A stretch of DNA of 64,000 bases from Gammaproteobacteria bacterium (GCA_018814405.1 JAHIZO010000002.1:1-64000), one strand, 5' to 3'; shown: positions 1 through 9,886, counted from the stretch's first letter. A program made the numbers and translations. The notes: generated by a model not told the origin, from the sequence alone.

Positions 1-90
1 ACTCCTTCCCATCTCGAACAGGACAGTGAAACGACCCCGCGCCAATGATAGTGTGGATTACCCATGTGAAAGTAGGTCATCGTCAGACTC
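1..90 (+). rRNA. 5S ribosomal RNA, 3' part
   Basis: The first 90 bases match the 3' two thirds of a betaproteobacterial 5S rRNA as I know it: the conserved stretch around GAACAGGACAGTGAAACG, then GATAGTGTGGATTACC, and the closing strand GTAGGTCATCGTCAGACT that pairs with the missing 5' end. Roughly the first 30 bases lie before the window. It is followed at once by a strong terminator, so this is the end of an rRNA operon. The exact 3' end is uncertain by a few bases. Confidence 0.93.
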
Positions 91-100
91 CTTATAATGA

Positions 101-129
101 AAAAGCCCAACCAAAAGTTGGGCTTTTTT
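101..129 (+). terminator. Rho-independent terminator of the rRNA operon
   Basis: The inverted repeat AAAAGCCCAAC / GTTGGGCTTTT has a short AAAA loop and runs into a T tract. It starts about 10 bases after the 5S gene. Confidence 0.9.
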
Positions 130-148
130 ATTGCGAAAAATTAATAAC

Positions 149-180
149 AACCCCTCTCTGCATACCGGTGAGGGGTTTTT
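149..180 (+). terminator. Second terminator hairpin after the 5S gene
   Basis: The stem AACCCCTC / GAGGGGTT encloses about 13 bases and is followed by a T run. It lies 20 bases after the first hairpin. A tandem pair of terminators is common behind rRNA operons and would shield the downstream gene from rRNA-level transcription. Confidence 0.75.
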
Positions 181-195
181 GCTTTGCAGCTCCGA

Positions 196-201
196 TATAA
201 T
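196..201 (+). promoter_or_regulatory. Putative -10 element for the AsmA-like gene
   Basis: A perfect TATAAT lies 29 bases before the ATG of the AsmA-like gene and just after the second terminator. I see no convincing -35 box at 16-18 bases, so only the -10 is called. Confidence 0.4.
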
Positions 202-230
202 CACGGCCTTGTTCGAAGCTAGGTGGGAAT

Positions 231-2531
231 ATGAAAAAAATCCTGAAATACGTACTGTGGTCAACGTTCGGCATCGCTGCAACCGTCTCAACGGTACTCG
301 CCTACGTCGCTCTCACATTCGATCCCAATGCCTACAAGCCGCAGATCATCCAAGCGGTGCAGGACAGTACCAACCGTACTTTGAAGTTGGATGGTGACAT
401 CAAGCTCATGTTCTTTCCAAGCATCGGGGCGCGCCTAGGCAAAGCCTCACTATCTGAATTTCAGAGCGAGCGGGAGTTTGCATCCGTAGCGGATGCGAGC
501 GTATCTCTTGCAGTGTGGCCACTATTGAAGAAACAGATGGTGGTTAGTCAAGTTAACGTGAGCGGCGTTAAGGTCAGTGTCGTTAAATACAAGAACGGTA
601 AAACCAACCTTGACGACCTTCTTGCTCCCAAGGCTAAAGCGGAGCAAGTCACTCCGTCTGAACAGGAGTCGACTGCGGTGGCATTCGATGTGGCGAGTGT
701 GGCGATCACGAATTGCGATTTGAAATTCGATGATCAAGCTGCGGATAACAAAATCACGGTTAGTAACCTCAATCTTAAAACCGGCCGGCTGACAAATGCC
801 ATACCCACTTCTGTGGAATTCTCTGCGCATATCCAGACGACACAGCCGCAAACAGATGTCACCCTAAAAATGGTGACAACTTTGAGCTTCGATATGCAGA
901 GCAATCAATACAGCCTCAAAGGTATGGAGCTTAGTGCCGAAGGTGGTGTGCTGGATATTTCCGGGCTTATGCTGAAGCTTGCGGGCGATGCAAGTGCAGA
1001 CTTGAAGGCTCAGAACTACGAGTTAAATCTATTTGTATTCAATGCAAGCGGCAAGAAGGCCGGTGAGCCGTTCGAAGCACACCTTACTGTCCCGACTATC
1101 AGTCTGAAACGTGAGGATTTCTCGGGCGAGAATCTGCAGTTCAATGCCAGTTTGACCGGAGATTTCGGCAAGGCTAATGCTGCCTTGAAGTTGCCTTCAT
1201 TCAAGGGAAACATGGATAAATTCAGCTTGCATGGCATGTCATTGCAAGCAGGACTGGTTCAGGCTGAGCAATCGTTCGACGCCAAGATCGATACGGCACT
1301 CATCGGAAGTATGAAGAGCATGCAGTTCAATCTGAAGGATTTGAACATCGCTCTCAAAGCAAGCGGTGATAAGTTGCCGGGAAAAGTAGTGGAAAGCTCG
1401 CTCAAAGGCAGTGTGCAGGCTGATCTGGAGCGGCAGAGTGTGCACGCGAAATTTGCCGGTGGCTTACTGCAAAGCCAGATCAAAGCGGAAGCTGCGATCA
1501 AAAATTTCAAAGTCCCGGTCATTCGCTACGACATAGAAATCGACAAGCTTGATCTGGATCCCTATCTGCCTCCCAAGGTGGCCGAAAAAGACACACCGAA
1601 AACAAATGAGCCTGAGCAACCGTTCGACTTGTCTGCGCTGAAGACATTGGATGCCAGTGGGAGTGTACGAATAGGGTCGTTAAAAGCGGCGAATGTGAAA
1701 CTTGCAAAGTTGCGCGTTGACCTGAAGGCCAAAGATGGCATCGTCCTTGTGGAGCCATTGTCTGCAGCTCTGTATCAGGGCACTCTCAACGGGAAGGTGC
1801 GCATTGATGCGCATGCTTCTGGTTTCGCTATAACTCAGAAATTGAGTGGCGTGGAAATCGCCCCGCTGATGAAGGATGCTGCCGATTTGGAGCTAGCAGA
1901 AGGTAAGGGCAATGTTGCGCTGGCGCTAACCACACAGGGGAATACAGTCAGTGGGCTGAAGAAAGCCCTGAATGGCACGATCTCGGTTGAACTGGCGAAC
2001 GGCGCGATCCGCGGGATCGATCTCGGCAAGCTGGTGCAAGGGGTGCAAAATCTGAACAAAGACAGCAAGGCTGAGACACTTGGGGTCAATAAGGGAGAAA
2101 AGACGGAGTTCAGCGAGTTCAAGGCTGGCCTTAAGATCAAGGATGGCGTAGCACATAACGATGACCTATCAGTCAAATCCACCGTACTGCGATTGACTGG
2201 TAGCGGCGATGTGGATATCGGCCATGACAAGATGGATTACAACGCCAAGGTCATCATGGCAAAGACTGATCAGGGACGAACCGGGACACTGCCGGTGCAT
2301 GTCTATGGGCCTTTCGACGCACTCAAGATCCAACTCGATTATGCCGAATTGCTGGGTGATCTCGCTCGTCAACGGCTGAATGAAGAGCAGGCAGCCCTAA
2401 AGCAGAAACTTGATGCGGAAAAAGCTGCAGCGAGAACTGCTGCCAAGGCCAAGCTAGAAGCAGAGAAGGCCGCGGCCAAGGCCAAGGTGCAAGATCAGCT
2501 AAAAGAAGGTCTGAAGGGGATATTCAAGTGA
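231..2531 (+). CDS. AsmA family outer-membrane biogenesis protein
   Basis: A 766-residue protein with one N-terminal membrane anchor (about residues 5-27), then FDPNAYKPQI, which is typical of AsmA family N-termini. The rest is a long periplasmic beta-rich repeat region. The C-terminal part (about 560-720) contains the AsmA_2-like segment around SGLKKALNGTISVELANG. The last 40 residues are rich in Ala, Lys and Glu and probably coiled. AsmA-like proteins are inner-membrane-anchored bridge-like proteins linked to phospholipid transport and outer-membrane assembly. The ATG is preceded by AGGTGGG, a good ribosome binding site. It lies alone between the rRNA operon and mutY, 25 bases before mutY, and may be cotranscribed with it. 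Confidence 0.88.
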   Translation: MKKILKYVLWSTFGIAATVSTVLAYVALTFDPNAYKPQIIQAVQDSTNRTLKLDGDIKLMFFPSIGARLGKASLSEFQSEREFASVADASVSLAVWPLLKKQMVVSQVNVSGVKVSVVKYKNGKTNLDDLLAPKAKAEQVTPSEQESTAVAFDVASVAITNCDLKFDDQAADNKITVSNLNLKTGRLTNAIPTSVEFSAHIQTTQPQTDVTLKMVTTLSFDMQSNQYSLKGMELSAEGGVLDISGLMLKLAGDASADLKAQNYELNLFVFNASGKKAGEPFEAHLTVPTISLKREDFSGENLQFNASLTGDFGKANAALKLPSFKGNMDKFSLHGMSLQAGLVQAEQSFDAKIDTALIGSMKSMQFNLKDLNIALKASGDKLPGKVVESSLKGSVQADLERQSVHAKFAGGLLQSQIKAEAAIKNFKVPVIRYDIEIDKLDLDPYLPPKVAEKDTPKTNEPEQPFDLSALKTLDASGSVRIGSLKAANVKLAKLRVDLKAKDGIVLVEPLSAALYQGTLNGKVRIDAHASGFAITQKLSGVEIAPLMKDAADLELAEGKGNVALALTTQGNTVSGLKKALNGTISVELANGAIRGIDLGKLVQGVQNLNKDSKAETLGVNKGEKTEFSEFKAGLKIKDGVAHNDDLSVKSTVLRLTGSGDVDIGHDKMDYNAKVIMAKTDQGRTGTLPVHVYGPFDALKIQLDYAELLGDLARQRLNEEQAALKQKLDAEKAAARTAAKAKLEAEKAAAKAKVQDQLKEGLKGIFK

Positions 2532-2556
2532 GTGTCGCCAGTCCAGCTCATCTCGC

Positions 2557-3600
2557 GTGAGTGTCTTCTCAAATCGGCTGATAAGCTGGCAGAAAGCATA
2601 TGGTCGCCATGACCTGCCCTGGCAGGGGGAATCTGCATATCGTATCTGGCTGTCGGAGATCATGCTGCAGCAGACGCAGGTGACGACCGTCATCCCCTAT
2701 TACCTGCGCTTCATTGAATCCTTTCCGGACATCGCAACGCTGGCTTCCGCCACGGAAGAGCAGGTGCTCGCACACTGGAGCGGACTTGGCTACTATGCAC
2801 GCGGACGTAACCTGCACAAAGCGGCAAGGCTCATTGCCGAGACACATGGCGGCCTTTTCCCGCGAGATTTCGAACAGATACTGACCCTGCCGGGCATCGG
2901 ACGTTCGACGGCCGCTGCGATCTCGGCTTTGGCATGGCATGAGCGTCGAGCGATCTTGGACGGTAACGTGAAACGCGTGCTCGCCCGGTACTGTGGCATT
3001 GATGGCTGGACAGGGGAGCGCAAGGTCGAAGCGCAATTGTGGGATCAAGCAGAGCAACTGCTCCCGGCGCGCGATGTGGCTATTTATACGCAGGCGCTGA
3101 TGGACATGGGGGCAACGGTTTGCACGCGAACACGTCCGCGTTGTGCGAATTGCCCGGTGCAAGCTGACTGTGTGGCGCTGAACACGGAGCGAGTCGAGCT
3201 ACTGCCTGCGCCTCGTCCGCGCAAAGTCGCGCCGCTGCGGGAGGCGAACTTTCTGCTGCTGAAATTCGGTAACGAGATCATGCTGGAAAAAAGGCCCGCC
3301 AGCGGCATCTGGGGCGGTTTGTGGTGCATGCCGCAGGTGGATATGGGCGAAGAGTCGAACTACTTGTTGCGTAACGAAATGCAATTCTCGCGGCGCATCG
3401 AAATGGATGCGTTCACGCATGTCTTCACACACTTCAAGCTGCATATCCGGCCGGTATTGTTTGAAGTGGCAAGCAAGCCTTTGCGGGTCGAACAGCGGGG
3501 ATGTGTGTGGCTGGATCTTGGAGATGCGCTAGGGGCTGCCATCCCCAGTCCGGTCCGGCGGTTGCTGCTCAAGCTCCATGCACCACATAGCACCGGCTGA
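2557..3600 (+). CDS. mutY: A/G-specific adenine DNA glycosylase MutY
   Basis: This 347-residue protein removes adenine mispaired with 8-oxoguanine. The catalytic Glu (E34 in SEIMLQQTQV), the helix-hairpin-helix LPGIGRSTA (111-119) and the catalytic Asp (D135 in LDGNVKRV) are present. The [4Fe-4S] cluster motif C-x6-C-x2-C-x5-C sits at residues 189-205. A C-terminal NUDIX-like recognition domain (about 225-340) has the expected spacing. The start is a GTG 25 bases after the AsmA-like gene. It ends back to back with the convergent bepA gene, with no base between the two stop codons and no obvious terminator. Confidence 0.96.
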   Translation: MSVFSNRLISWQKAYGRHDLPWQGESAYRIWLSEIMLQQTQVTTVIPYYLRFIESFPDIATLASATEEQVLAHWSGLGYYARGRNLHKAARLIAETHGGLFPRDFEQILTLPGIGRSTAAAISALAWHERRAILDGNVKRVLARYCGIDGWTGERKVEAQLWDQAEQLLPARDVAIYTQALMDMGATVCTRTRPRCANCPVQADCVALNTERVELLPAPRPRKVAPLREANFLLLKFGNEIMLEKRPASGIWGGLWCMPQVDMGEESNYLLRNEMQFSRRIEMDAFTHVFTHFKLHIRPVLFEVASKPLRVEQRGCVWLDLGDALGAAIPSPVRRLLLKLHAPHSTG

Positions 3601-5022
3601 TCACTTCTTCTTGCGGAATGACTCCAGTATCTCGCGGTATTGGCGCAACTCGGTCTCGATGGTGGATAGCTGGTAATAATCGTTACCGGCCAGTTTCGCC
3701 AACTCGAGTTGTTCTATCGCGCCGCGCAGGTTGCCGTGCAGAATCTGATAGTAGGAAAGCACATGATGCGCTTCCTGATGGCGCCCCAGCGCGGTGTAGG
3801 CCCGTGCCTGCAATTCGTAGAGTGCGGCATCGTTGCCATCGCGGTTGACCTGCTCGTCCAGCAGGGTAAGTGCTTCGGAGTAATGCTGCATACGCAGCAG
3901 CAGCAATGCATAGTCGTAGATCAGTGCGCGGTGCGTCGGGTATTCCTTGAGCGTCGTGCGATAGAAATCGAGTATGCCTTTATCACTCTTGTCCAGTTGG
4001 CGTATGCGGCCTGCCAGCGTCTCGATCGTGGCATTGCGCGGTGCCTGCTTGTGCAGTACCACAAATTCCTGTGCGGCGCGTTTGTCCTGCCTGTCGCGCA
4101 GCAGAGACAGCACTAGTCCATAACGTTGTGCGACCTGATTGCCGAAACGCTGCTCGCCCAGTGCAGACTGGAAATAGTTGACCGCTTCGCGCGGTGGTTT
4201 CTGCATGGCATTCAGGCGAGCCCGAACGAGATGGAAATCGAGGCTGTCCGCAACCAGCTTGAACGGGATGTGCTGTACACGGTTCCCGACATCAGCCACG
4301 CGCTCTGTGGTGAGCGGGTGGGTACGCAGATAACTAGGGGTGTCGCCCTCAAGCAATTGTGTTGCTTTCTGCAGCCGTTCGAAGAAACTCGGCATCGCAT
4401 GCGAATCGAAACCGGATTTTTGCAGCAGGTCTAGGCCGATGCGATCCGCCTCTTTCTCGTGTTCGCGCGTGAAGTCCAACTGGCGCTGCATGAGTCCGCC
4501 CTGTGCGCCGACGATGCCAGCCTGAGCCGCTTGAGGATTGTCGCGTGCAGCCAAAATGGCGACCGCGATGGTTGCCATCGCTGCCAGTGAATCGTATTTT
4601 TGGCCCGAGATCATGCGTGCCAGATGGTGTTGGGTGACGTGGGATATCTCATGGCTCAAGACGGAAGCAAGCTCCGATTCACTCTGCGAGAGCATGATCA
4701 ACCCGGTATTGACACCGATGAAGCCCCCCGGCATGGCAAAGGCATTGATAGCCGAATCGTCGATGACAAAGAATTCGAAAGGCTGGCTGGGCTCGCTGCT
4801 ATTGGCGACAAGACGCTTGCCAAGCCGATTCAGGTAATCCGTGACTTCCGGATCGTTCAGATATTGCTCGCTAGCTCTTATCTGGAACATGGACTGCTCA
4901 CCGATCTGCCGTTCCATCTGGGGAGAAATCACGGTTTGTGATTCATCACCCAAATCAGGCAGTCCTTCCGCGTGAAGGTTGAAGGTGGTCAGAAGCAGGA
5001 GGGCGGACAGGAATGTTTTCAT
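3601..5022 (-). CDS. bepA: Periplasmic M48 metalloprotease with TPR repeats, BepA/YfgC type
   Basis: The protein has a signal peptide (MKTFLSALLLLTTFNLHAEG), an M48 peptidase domain with the zinc motif HEISH near residue 125, and the third ligand Glu in EADRIGLDLL near 193. The second half is an array of TPR-like helices (about 265-470). BepA helps assemble or degrades stalled beta-barrel proteins and LptD in the periplasm. The usual length for the family is about 480 residues. I chose the ATG at 5022; a GTG two codons upstream would also work. It is divergent from the kinase gene, with about 95 bases between the two starts. Confidence 0.9.
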   Translation of the reverse strand: MKTFLSALLLLTTFNLHAEGLPDLGDESQTVISPQMERQIGEQSMFQIRASEQYLNDPEVTDYLNRLGKRLVANSSEPSQPFEFFVIDDSAINAFAMPGGFIGVNTGLIMLSQSESELASVLSHEISHVTQHHLARMISGQKYDSLAAMATIAVAILAARDNPQAAQAGIVGAQGGLMQRQLDFTREHEKEADRIGLDLLQKSGFDSHAMPSFFERLQKATQLLEGDTPSYLRTHPLTTERVADVGNRVQHIPFKLVADSLDFHLVRARLNAMQKPPREAVNYFQSALGEQRFGNQVAQRYGLVLSLLRDRQDKRAAQEFVVLHKQAPRNATIETLAGRIRQLDKSDKGILDFYRTTLKEYPTHRALIYDYALLLLRMQHYSEALTLLDEQVNRDGNDAALYELQARAYTALGRHQEAHHVLSYYQILHGNLRGAIEQLELAKLAGNDYYQLSTIETELRQYREILESFRKKK

Positions 5023-5116
5023 GGACACTATGATAGCACCGGCGCCTACTGGTTCCCGGTGCTGGACAGCAGAGCCTCAAAGCCGCAGAATGCGCACCCA
5101 TCCGAAGAATTTCATC

Positions 5117-6409
5117 ATGGAATCAATAGGAAAATACCAAATCGTCAAAGAACTCGGGCATGGTGCGACCAGCACCGTGTATCTTGCGCTCGACCCGTTC
5201 AATGAACAGCAGGTTGCGCTCAAGGTGTTCAATGCCAATGTGCTCAACAATAGCACCAGCGGCAAGGCTTTCAGAAAGCTGTTGCTGACCGAAGCATCCC
5301 TCGCCGGCAAACTGTCACATCCGCACATCGTGAAGATATTCGATGCCATCATGGATGGCGATACGAATTACATGGTGATGGAGTACGTCGGAGGTGAGAC
5401 GCTGGAAAGATTGGCCGAAGTGGATCACCTGCTTCCCCTTGGCCGCACAGCCGAGATCATCTACAAGTGCTGCAAAGCGCTGGAATACGCCCAATACCAA
5501 GGTGTCATCCACCGCGATATCAAGCCTGCCAATATCCTTTTGTGCGGCGAAAGTGATATCAAGATATCGGATTTCGGCGCCGCCGTGATCGAAAGCCAAC
5601 AGACCACGCAAGTGAGCGGAGTGGGATCTCCTGCCTACATGTCACCGGAGCAGATCAAGGAACAATCCTTGTCGCACCAGACTGATATTTACTCACTGGG
5701 AGTGACCATGTACCGCATGTTGACCGGCAAGCTGCCATACGATGCGGCCAACAACTACAGCATGATCTACCAGATCATGAACATTCAGCCGCCACCGCCC
5801 AGCACCTTCCGGCCGGAGATACCTCCTTCACTGGATGCCATTGTGCTGCGCGCGATGCACAAGGAGATCGCCAGTCGTTATCAGACATGGGATGAGATGG
5901 CGCGCGATCTGGTGTCCTTCATCAGCGACAACGTGCCGCAGCAGGAAGAGATATTCGATACCGAAAAATTCGATACCGTGCGCGCACTGCCTTTCTTCAA
6001 GCAGTTCAATGATGTGGAACTGTGGGAGGTGCTGCGCATCAGTGCGTGGCGCAAGGTGCCAAAGGGGGAGCAGATATTACGAGATGGAGAAGAGGGCCTT
6101 AACTTCTTCATTATTGCCAATGGCTCGGTGCGTGTGGTCAAACAGGGGCGTTTGCTCAGCTTGCTGCACAAGGGGGACTGTTTCGGTGAGATGGCACATC
6201 TCAGCGAGAAGGGGGCTAAGCGGAGTACTGACGTTCTGGCCAAAACGGATGTGAAACTGATAGAGATCGATCCATCAGTATTGGCATTGGCTACGTCAAA
6301 CTGTCGCTATCGCTTCGACGAATCCTTCCTGCGCATCATCGTCAAGCGGCTATCGGTTGCGAATACACGCATCGCACGTTTGCTGAGTGACCATGAAGAT
6401 GCGCAATGA
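5117..6409 (+). CDS. Serine/threonine protein kinase with C-terminal cyclic-nucleotide-binding domain
   Basis: A 430-residue cytoplasmic protein. Residues 7-265 form a Hanks-type kinase with glycine loop GHGATSTVY, catalytic Lys36 (VALKVF), catalytic loop HRDIKPAN (132-139), DFG (152-154) and SPAYMSPEQ in the activation segment, so it should be active. About residues 290-420 are a Crp-like effector domain with GDCFGEMAHL followed by KRSTDVLA, close to the phosphate-binding cassette consensus. There is no transmembrane segment and no PASTA domain. The start is the ATG at 5117, preceded by GAAGAA. A longer frame back to 4979 is rejected because its first 46 residues are not kinase-like. The rhodanese and TusA-like genes follow closely and may be cotranscribed. 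The ligand and substrates are unknown. Confidence 0.9.
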   Translation: MESIGKYQIVKELGHGATSTVYLALDPFNEQQVALKVFNANVLNNSTSGKAFRKLLLTEASLAGKLSHPHIVKIFDAIMDGDTNYMVMEYVGGETLERLAEVDHLLPLGRTAEIIYKCCKALEYAQYQGVIHRDIKPANILLCGESDIKISDFGAAVIESQQTTQVSGVGSPAYMSPEQIKEQSLSHQTDIYSLGVTMYRMLTGKLPYDAANNYSMIYQIMNIQPPPPSTFRPEIPPSLDAIVLRAMHKEIASRYQTWDEMARDLVSFISDNVPQQEEIFDTEKFDTVRALPFFKQFNDVELWEVLRISAWRKVPKGEQILRDGEEGLNFFIIANGSVRVVKQGRLLSLLHKGDCFGEMAHLSEKGAKRSTDVLAKTDVKLIEIDPSVLALATSNCRYRFDESFLRIIVKRLSVANTRIARLLSDHEDAQ

Positions 6410-6433
6410 TTTTGGAACTTGGAGTTGGTGGGA

Positions 6434-6751
6434 ATGACTGATTTTGTGAATGTCACGGTAGCAGAGTTACACGAGTTGATGGACAAGTCTGAGGTGCAGC
6501 TGGTGGATGTGCGCACTGATGCCGAGATCGCACGTGGATATATCAAAGGTGCGATCTGTATGCCTCTGCATCTGTTGCCTTTGCGTCTGAATGAGCTGGC
6601 AGCCGGCAAGACCACAGTGTTCTATTGCCAGATGGGCGGACGATCGGCACAAGCGGCCGCATTCGCTTCTGCACAGGGCTTGAATGGTGCCGCCAATTTG
6701 CAAGGTGGCATTCTGGCTTGGGCCCAGTCGGGTGGGGAGATAGTCGCGTGA
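6434..6751 (+). CDS. Rhodanese-like domain protein
   Basis: A single rhodanese domain of 105 residues. It has the VDVRTDAEIARGYIKGA substrate-binding region and the active-site loop YCQMGGRSAQ with catalytic Cys65. Such domains carry sulfane sulfur as a persulfide. The ATG at 6434 is preceded by GGTGGGA; an in-frame TTG at 6419 is less likely. The gene overlaps the TusA-like gene by 4 bases (GTGA). This makes a sulfur-relay pair plausible, with the rhodanese handing sulfur to the TusA-like protein. That role is inferred from domain content and adjacency. Confidence 0.88.
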   Translation: MTDFVNVTVAELHELMDKSEVQLVDVRTDAEIARGYIKGAICMPLHLLPLRLNELAAGKTTVFYCQMGGRSAQAAAFASAQGLNGAANLQGGILAWAQSGGEIVA

Positions 6752-6984
6752 GTGGTGATGCATTCGAAGTGGAGTTGGATGTGCGCAAGCTGGCTTGCCC
6801 GTTGCCCATTCTGCGTGCAAAGAAATCACTATCCTCGATGAGTGCGGGACAGGTATTGAGAATCGTGGCGACCGACAAAGGATCGCCCAAGGACTTTGTG
6901 GACTTTTGCAGCAAGACCGGCAATGAGTTGTTGTCGTCGACTGAACAGGGTGACGAGTTCGTATTTCTGATTCGCCGCGGTTAG
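6748..6984 (+). CDS. TusA/SirA-family sulfur carrier protein
   Basis: A 78-residue protein with the family signature RKLACPLPILRAKKSL; Cys17 in the CPxP motif is the sulfur-carrying residue. The GTG start overlaps the rhodanese stop codon, so the two are translationally coupled. TusA proteins pass persulfide sulfur to tRNA thiolation or, in sulfur oxidisers, to the sHdr/Dsr pathway. Nothing here tells which applies. The frame extends upstream to 6625 but that part lies inside the rhodanese gene. Confidence 0.88.
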   Translation: MSGDAFEVELDVRKLACPLPILRAKKSLSSMSAGQVLRIVATDKGSPKDFVDFCSKTGNELLSSTEQGDEFVFLIRRG

Positions 6985-6988
6985 TGTC

Positions 6989-7016
6989 AGTCATTCCTGC
7001 TAGGGCAGGAATGACT
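6989..7016. repeat. 12-bp perfect inverted repeat between convergent genes
   Basis: AGTCATTCCTGC, a TAGG loop and GCAGGAATGACT form a perfect 12-bp stem in the 40-base gap between the TusA-like gene and the valS stop. It resembles the GTCATTCCxGC palindromes found dispersed in many proteobacterial genomes. There is no T tract on either side, so it is not a classical intrinsic terminator. It could stabilise or end both transcripts. Confidence 0.75.
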
Positions 7017-7024
7017 ATCCAGTA

Positions 7025-9829
7025 TTAGTCGAGTTTCTTCCGCTGAGCCTGTAACTGCACCAGCGTCGCTTCGAAATCACCCAGACGTTTTTTCTCCTGT
7101 TCCACAACCGCCGCCGGTGCGCGCGCTACGAAACTCTCGTTGCCTAGTTTGGCGTTGGCCTTGGTGATCTCGTTGCTGAGGCGTGTGATCTCCTTGTCCA
7201 GGCGCTCGCGTTCCGCCGCCACATCGATCTCTACCCTCAGCATCAGCTTGTAGTTGCCGACGATGGAGACTGGTGCATCACCTTCAGGCAATTCAGCGAC
7301 CACTTGTACTTCACTCAACTTGCCGAGGTTATTGATGTAAGGCGCGAGTGCGTTCAGCACCGTTGCATCGCCTGCTGCGATCAATGGCACGCGCGCTGCG
7401 GGCGACAGATTCATCTCGCTGCGCAGGCTGCGGCAGGCGGTTGTCAGTTCCTGCAACAATGCGATCTGCGCGCTAGCCGCTTCATCGATCTTGCTGGCTT
7501 CCGCCTTGGGATAGGCTTGCAGCATGATGGTGTCACCACTCTTGTTCGCCATCGGCGCGACTGTCTGCCACAACTCTTCGGTGATGAACGGGATGATGGG
7601 GTGAGCCAGACGCAAAATGGCTTCCAGTACGCGCACCAGTGTGCGTCGCGTACCGCGCTGTTGCGCATCGTTGCCATTCGCCATTTGCACCTTGGCCAGT
7701 TCCACATACCAGTCGCAATAGGTGTTCCAAACCAGTTCGTACACCGCACGAGCCGCCATGTCGAAACGGTAGTCGGCGAAGTGCGTCGCCAACTCTGCTT
7801 CTGCCTTTTGCAATTCGCTGATCATCCACTTGTCGGCAGATGAGAATTCCAGCGGCAGCGATTCATCTTGTCCGACATCTTTGCCTTCGCAATTCATCAG
7901 CACGAAGCGTGTCGCGTTCCACAGCTTGTTACAGAAGTTGCGATAGCCTTCGCAGCGCTGCATATCGAACTTGATGTCGCGACCAGGAGAGGCCAGCGAA
8001 GCGAAAGTGAAGCGCAGGGCATCGGTGCCGAAGGCGGTGATGCCTGCGGGGAATTCTTTGCGTGTGCGCTTCTCGATCTTTTCCGCATCTTTCGGATTCA
8101 TCAATCCGGTGGTACGTTTCTTGATCAGCGAGTCGAGATCGATGCCGTCGATGAGGTCGATGGGGTCGAGCACGTTGCCCTTGGATTTGGACATCTTCTG
8201 GCCTTCCGCATCGCGGATCAGGCCATGCACGTACACGTCCTTGAACGGAATCTTGCCGGTGATGTGTTTGGTCATCATCACCATGCGCGCCACCCAGAAG
8301 AAGATGATGTCGAAGCCAGTGACCAGCACCGAAGAAGGCAGGTATTGCTGCACGAACTGATTCTTTGCATCCTTGTTCGCATCGCCTGTCCAGTCCAGCG
8401 TGGAGAACGGCCACAGCGCGGATGAGAACCATGTGTCGAGCACATCGTTGTCGCGATCGAGTTGACCAGCATAGCCGGCTTTGTCGGCGAGCTTGCGCGC
8501 TTCGGTTTCGTCGTGTGCGACGAACACTTCGCCGTTCACGCCGTACCAAGCCGGGATTTGATGTCCCCACCATAGTTGGCGCGAGATGCACCAGTCCTGA
8601 ATGTTGTTCAGCCATTGGTTGTAAGTGTTCACCCAGTTCTCGGGATGGAACTTGATCTCGCCTGAGCTCACACATTCCAGCGCCTGCTCGGTGATGCTCT
8701 TGCCGCCCTCGCCGGGCTTGCTCATGGCAACGAACCACTGGTCGGTCAGCATCGGCTCGATGACCACGCCGGTGCGGTCACCACGCGGCACTTTGAGTTT
8801 GTGCTTGTCAGCTTTTTCGAACACGCCTGCAGCTTCCAGATCGGCGACGATCTGCTTGCGCGCGGCGAATCTATCCATACCTTGATATTGCTTGGGCGCA
8901 TGCTCGTTGATCTTCGCGTCCAGCGTGAGGATGGAGATCATCTCCAGCTTATGGCGCTGGCCGACTGCATAGTCATTGAAGTCATGCGCGGGCGTGACTT
9001 TCACCACGCCGGTGCCGAATTCCTTGTCCACGTATTCGTCAGCGATGACGGGGATGGTGCGGTCGCACAGCGGCAGGGTGACTTGCTTGCCGATGAGGTG
9101 TTTGTAGCGTTCATCTTCCGGATGAACCATCACAGCCACGTCGCCCATCATGGTCTCGGGGCGCGTGGTCGCAACCGTCACATGGCCGGAGCCGTCTGCC
9201 AGCGGATAGCGGATGTGATACATGAAACCATCTTCTTCTTCCTGCACCACTTCCAGGTCGGACACGGCGGTGTGTAGTTTCGGATCCCAGTTCACCAAGC
9301 GCTTGCCGCGATAGATCAGGCCTTCGTTGAACAGGCGCACAAAAGTCTCGGTGACAGATTGCGACAAGCCTTCGTCCATGGTGAAGCGTTCGCGCGACCA
9401 GTCGGGTGAAGTGCCGAGGCGGCGCATCTGCTTGGTGATGGTGTTGCCGGAATATTCCTTCCACTCCCATACTTTCTCTATGAACTTTTCGCGGCCTAAG
9501 TCGTGGCGCGAGATGCCCTGCGCGTCGAGCTGGCGTTCAACCACGATCTGGGTGGCGATGCCGGCATGGTCAGTACCCGGTTGCCACAGGGTGTTGTCGC
9601 CCTTCATGCGGTGGTAGCGGGTGAGCGCATCCATCAGCGTCTGATTGAAGCCGTGGCCCATGTGCAACGTGCCGGTGACGTTGGGCGGCGGCAGCAGGAT
9701 GCAGAAGTTGTCCTGCTTGTTCGAATCTAGTCCGGCTTTGAAGTGACCGGCGGATTCCCAAGCGGGGTACCAGCGGGATTCGATGTCTTTTGGGTCGAAA
9801 CTTTTTGCGAGTTCTTTGGATTGAGTCAT
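7025..9829 (-). CDS. valS: Valyl-tRNA synthetase
   Basis: A 934-residue class I aminoacyl-tRNA synthetase. It carries the HIGH-type motif HMGH (residues 56-59, within [14 protein letters not shown]), the KMSKS motif in [10 protein letters not shown], and a CP1 editing domain between them. The C-terminal arm (about 865-934) is the coiled coil expected of bacterial ValRS. Length is normal for the family. It is the last gene of the pepA-holC-(acidic ORF)-valS cluster, a conserved proteobacterial order. It also seems to have its own extended -10 promoter in the 85-base gap upstream. Confidence 0.97.
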   Translation of the reverse strand: MTQSKELAKSFDPKDIESRWYPAWESAGHFKAGLDSNKQDNFCILLPPPNVTGTLHMGHGFNQTLMDALTRYHRMKGDNTLWQPGTDHAGIATQIVVERQLDAQGISRHDLGREKFIEKVWEWKEYSGNTITKQMRRLGTSPDWSRERFTMDEGLSQSVTETFVRLFNEGLIYRGKRLVNWDPKLHTAVSDLEVVQEEEDGFMYHIRYPLADGSGHVTVATTRPETMMGDVAVMVHPEDERYKHLIGKQVTLPLCDRTIPVIADEYVDKEFGTGVVKVTPAHDFNDYAVGQRHKLEMISILTLDAKINEHAPKQYQGMDRFAARKQIVADLEAAGVFEKADKHKLKVPRGDRTGVVIEPMLTDQWFVAMSKPGEGGKSITEQALECVSSGEIKFHPENWVNTYNQWLNNIQDWCISRQLWWGHQIPAWYGVNGEVFVAHDETEARKLADKAGYAGQLDRDNDVLDTWFSSALWPFSTLDWTGDANKDAKNQFVQQYLPSSVLVTGFDIIFFWVARMVMMTKHITGKIPFKDVYVHGLIRDAEGQKMSKSKGNVLDPIDLIDGIDLDSLIKKRTTGLMNPKDAEKIEKRTRKEFPAGITAFGTDALRFTFASLASPGRDIKFDMQRCEGYRNFCNKLWNATRFVLMNCEGKDVGQDESLPLEFSSADKWMISELQKAEAELATHFADYRFDMAARAVYELVWNTYCDWYVELAKVQMANGNDAQQRGTRRTLVRVLEAILRLAHPIIPFITEELWQTVAPMANKSGDTIMLQAYPKAEASKIDEAASAQIALLQELTTACRSLRSEMNLSPAARVPLIAAGDATVLNALAPYINNLGKLSEVQVVAELPEGDAPVSIVGNYKLMLRVEIDVAAERERLDKEITRLSNEITKANAKLGNESFVARAPAAVVEQEKKRLGDFEATLVQLQAQRKKLD

Positions 9830-9877
9830 TGCAATGCGGCTTGATGCCTGTCCTGAGCTTGTCGTGTGTAAGGCACG

Positions 9878-9886
9878 ATTATATCA
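9878..9886 (-). promoter_or_regulatory. Extended -10 promoter for valS
   Basis: On the minus strand the sequence reads TGATATAAT, a perfect TATAAT with the TGn extension. It lies about 49 bases before the valS ATG. There is no clear -35 box, as is usual for extended -10 promoters. Confidence 0.5.
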
